A DNA stretch of 35,361 nt, taken from positions 1 through 35,361 of the forward strand of contig MGST01000038.1 of the NCBI GenBank assembly GCA_001798605.1, given 5' to 3'. Every line of letters begins with the position of its first letter. Within the stretch, counting starts at the first letter, position 1. Source of the stretch: Deltaproteobacteria bacterium RIFOXYA12_FULL_58_15 (lineage in GTDB: Bacteria > Myxococcota > XYA12-FULL-58-9). Below the pieces are notes generated by a model, which worked only from the letters and a program-made list of their open reading frames with translations, ran no database searches and was not told the DNA's origin. Of this stretch, positions 33,020 to 35,361 are shown in pieces. The translations under genes were made by a program, and so were the position numbers.

Positions 33020-35361
33020 ATGCGGGTATGCGAGGTTGGTCGATTCTATTGCCGTCTCTCCTTGGTGCTTGCGTTGGGCTTGGTTTGCAACTGTGCTGAC
33101 AAGGTTTCAACCGTTGGGGCCGTTTGTGACAGCGACACGTGCCCAAAACCCAACACCCATTGCGTCGAACACGACAAAGTGGCCGTTTGTGAGTGCATAC
33201 CGGGCACAGTTCCGCACGACGGCACATGCGTTCACCAGGGCAGCTGTGTCGTTGCAGGTTGCGGGGATCATGGAACCTGTGACACCGATAGCGGTGTTTG
33301 CGAGTGCCTCATGGGCTATGACGGCCTCGATTGCGTAGACTGCGCCGCCAACTATCACAGTGACGGGGCCGGGGGTTGCACCACGGACCCCTGTGTCCCC
33401 TCTCCATGTGAAGAGGGCAAGGTGTGCGTCATCGAGGAGATGAACGCCGTCTGTAAGTGCCCCGCGGGCAGTCATGAAAGCCTGGGGGTTTGTGTCGCGA
33501 ACACCTTCTGCGACGAGTTGTCCTGTGCGGGCCATGGCAATTGTGATGACACCTCCGGAGTCGTTGTTTGCGATTGTGCCCCAGGCTACGCCGGCGTCTC
33601 GTGCCAGGTGTGCAACGATGGATATCACGGTGATGGTTTGGGGGGATGCACCGATGATCCCTGCATTCCCAATACTTGTGTCAGTCCCTTCGTGTGCATT
33701 GCCGTGGAAGGTACGGCATCCTGTGATTGTCCTGCGGGCTTTCATGCCGACGCAGGCGATTGTGTGATGGACACTTTCTGCACTGTCACAACTTGCGCCG
33801 GCCACGGCGACTGCAGCGAGGTCGAGGGAACTACCCGGTGTGCTTGCGATCTGGGGTGGGCTGGGTTGCATTGTGACGGTTGTGCCGTCGCGGATGGCTA
33901 CCACGACGATGGTGCCGATGGATGCACGCTAGATCCGTGCTTGCCCAATCCCTGCATCGGGGACCATCGCACTGTTTGTCTCAGTGATGGCGGCAATACC
34001 ACCTGCACTTGTGACTTCGGCTACCATGTGGTTGTCGATCTTTGCCTCATCGACGAAGTTTGCAACACCGGTACCTGCTCGGAGCATGGGGAGTGTACAG
34101 TCATTCTCGGCGAGACCCACTGCTCCTGCGACGATGAATGGATGGGCGAACTCTGCGAAAGTTGCAACGTCATCGGTGGATACCATGACGACGGTCTAGG
34201 GGGCTGCACCCAGGATCCGTGCCTGCCGAACCCCTGTCGTGAGACCCACAAGACCGTTTGCGCGGGCGAAGGCACGACTTATCTTTGTAGCTGCGATCCC
34301 GATTTTCACCCTGACGAGGTGGGCGGTTGCACGGACGATCCGTGTGTGCCCAATCCCTGCGGTGTTGAGGACCCGGCCTGTCGCGACAATGGTGGCGAAC
34401 CCGAGTGCTTCACCCCGGTTTGCGACGACTCAAATCCCTGCACAGACGATTTCCTCGACGGTGCGAACTGTGTTTTCGAACCCCTCGACGACGGTGATCC
34501 GTGTACCACCACTGTCTGCGTGAGCGATCAGACATGCTTGTTGTCGGTCTGTCAGGGGGGCGACGTGGTCACCTGCGACGATGACAACCCGTGCACGCAA
34601 GACAGCTGCAACGATATGACAGGCTGCGAATGGGTTGACGACGACGGTGTTGTTCCCGATGATCTCGTTCCGTGCACCGATGACGCATGCCTTGCGGGTG
34701 AGGCATACCACACCCCTGTGGATGCCTACTGCGACGACAGTGATTGGTGTACCGGCGAAGATTTCTGTGCGCCGAGTGATGTCGGAGCGGATGATGATGG
34801 TTGCGTTATTCGCGAAATCCCACAACCACCACGTCCCGCGACGTTCTGCTCCCACTGGTTATGCAACGGCAGTAGCGAAGGCTTCGACCTCGTTACCGAG
34901 GCCGAAGGCACCGAGTGTGATGACACAATAAACTGCACCACAGGAGACGTCTGCACCGCATCCGGGGCCTGTGTCGGTACGGTGGTGGATGACTGTTTTG
35001 GTCCCGCCGATTGTGACAACCCGGTGTCTTGGGATGAGGATGTGGACATGGCACCGGCTATGGTCAACGGGGCCTTGCTCTATAACGGAAGTACGTCGTT
35101 TCCCAACTCCGGCAGCAGCAGCACCATCTATATCTACATGCGTTCACAGGAGACCGGGAAATACACCCGCCTCGAGACCGTGACCTTCGGATCCTGGAAT
35201 GGTTCGGCCTATGTTTTGAGCAGTAGCGGCGAATCGGCAGATCGCGTCTACAACATTCCCTTGATGCCCGGAGTCTACGACGCGGTCTACATGCGAGGCG
35301 GCACCCTCTCAGGTGGAATATATTACGAGCACGTCGAGAATGACTCCTACCCCATAGGTGA
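33020..35361 (+). CDS. Cysteine-rich EGF-like repeat surface protein (3' end outside window)
   Basis: Reads open from the ATG at 33020 to the last base; 780 codons are visible and the end is missing. A signal sequence (LSLVLALGLVCNCAD) suggests export, possibly as a lipoprotein, though the lipobox is irregular. Residues of about 30-420 hold EGF-like units with six cysteines (CAGHGNCDDTSG, then VCDCAPGYAGVSC) alternating with a repeated GYHDDGLGGCTQDPCLPNPC type segment, about five times. From about 450 to 650 come cysteine-aspartate units (CDDSNPCTDD, CTQDSCNDMTGCEW) typical of myxobacterial surface proteins. The visible end is a non-cysteine region (NGALLYNGSTSF) that may start a beta-sandwich. 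GAGGAGA gives the start. It begins 52 bp after the barrel gene, so co-transcription is possible. Adhesion is one guess. Confidence 0.85.
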   Translation, partial: MRVCEVGRFYCRLSLVLALGLVCNCADKVSTVGAVCDSDTCPKPNTHCVEHDKVAVCECIPGTVPHDGTCVHQGSCVVAGCGDHGTCDTDSGVCECLMGYDGLDCVDCAANYHSDGAGGCTTDPCVPSPCEEGKVCVIEEMNAVCKCPAGSHESLGVCVANTFCDELSCAGHGNCDDTSGVVVCDCAPGYAGVSCQVCNDGYHGDGLGGCTDDPCIPNTCVSPFVCIAVEGTASCDCPAGFHADAGDCVMDTFCTVTTCAGHGDCSEVEGTTRCACDLGWAGLHCDGCAVADGYHDDGADGCTLDPCLPNPCIGDHRTVCLSDGGNTTCTCDFGYHVVVDLCLIDEVCNTGTCSEHGECTVILGETHCSCDDEWMGELCESCNVIGGYHDDGLGGCTQDPCLPNPCRETHKTVCAGEGTTYLCSCDPDFHPDEVGGCTDDPCVPNPCGVEDPACRDNGGEPECFTPVCDDSNPCTDDFLDGANCVFEPLDDGDPCTTTVCVSDQTCLLSVCQGGDVVTCDDDNPCTQDSCNDMTGCEWVDDDGVVPDDLVPCTDDACLAGEAYHTPVDAYCDDSDWCTGEDFCAPSDVGADDDGCVIREIPQPPRPATFCSHWLCNGSSEGFDLVTEAEGTECDDTINCTTGDVCTASGACVGTVVDDCFGPADCDNPVSWDEDVDMAPAMVNGALLYNGSTSFPNSGSSSTIYIYMRSQETGKYTRLETVTFGSWNGSAYVLSSSGESADRVYNIPLMPGVYDAVYMRGGTLSGGIYYEHVENDSYPIG

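Overview
The window joins two unlike pieces of a moderately to highly GC-rich Gram-negative genome. Lipoproteins with G-D-rich linkers, a cysteine-rich EGF-like surface protein, a DUF1844 protein and very large multiheme cytochromes suggest a deltaproteobacterial-grade lineage (Myxococcota or a relative). This placement is inference from gene style; there is no rRNA or marker gene in view.

Left part (1-16282), all on the + strand and visibly richer in G+C: a mobile or defence region. It opens with an overlapping triad of DUF2924 protein, large serine recombinase and KorB-like HTH protein. A long, tightly packed operon follows: excisionase-type HTH, hsdM, a 68-aa protein, hsdS, an OLD-type ATPase-TOPRIM nuclease, a Septu-like pair (PtuA ATPase and PtuB HNH), hsdR, and an AlbA_2/HATPase protein. 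Many junctions are ATGA or GTGA overlaps, so the set is probably co-transcribed and translationally coupled. It reads as a type I restriction-modification system with other antiphage nucleases placed between hsdS and hsdR. HsdR carries an extra LexA/UmuD-like S24 peptidase domain at its C-terminus.

Boundary (16283-16666): a short non-coding stretch, a Rho-independent terminator and a tRNA-Asn(GTT) gene on the - strand with encoded CCA. The 3' end of the tRNA faces the defence region, the usual geometry for an island inserted at a tRNA, although no attachment repeat can be shown here.

Right part (16667-25841): chromosomal-type genes. On the - strand lie a small conserved protein, an HtrA/Deg-type protease and a DUF1844 protein. 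On the + strand lie nicotinamidase (pncA), preceded by a duplicated operator-like element, and an ACT-domain malic enzyme. Two divergently transcribed lipoproteins share an unusual G-D linker, and a family 3 glycoside hydrolase lipoprotein follows on the - strand. Convergent genes are packed with 0-2 bases between stop codons.

Far right (26038-32967): a four-gene overlapping + strand operon: a membrane ferredoxin/FAD/NAD(P)/haem-b oxidoreductase, an exported cytochrome with 30 CxxCH motifs, a lipoprotein cytochrome with 8 CxxCH motifs, and a predicted outer-membrane beta-barrel. Together these look like an electron path from cytoplasmic reductant across both membranes, a porin-cytochrome type conduit with its own inner-membrane module. 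A large cysteine-rich EGF-like surface protein begins next and runs off the end of the window.
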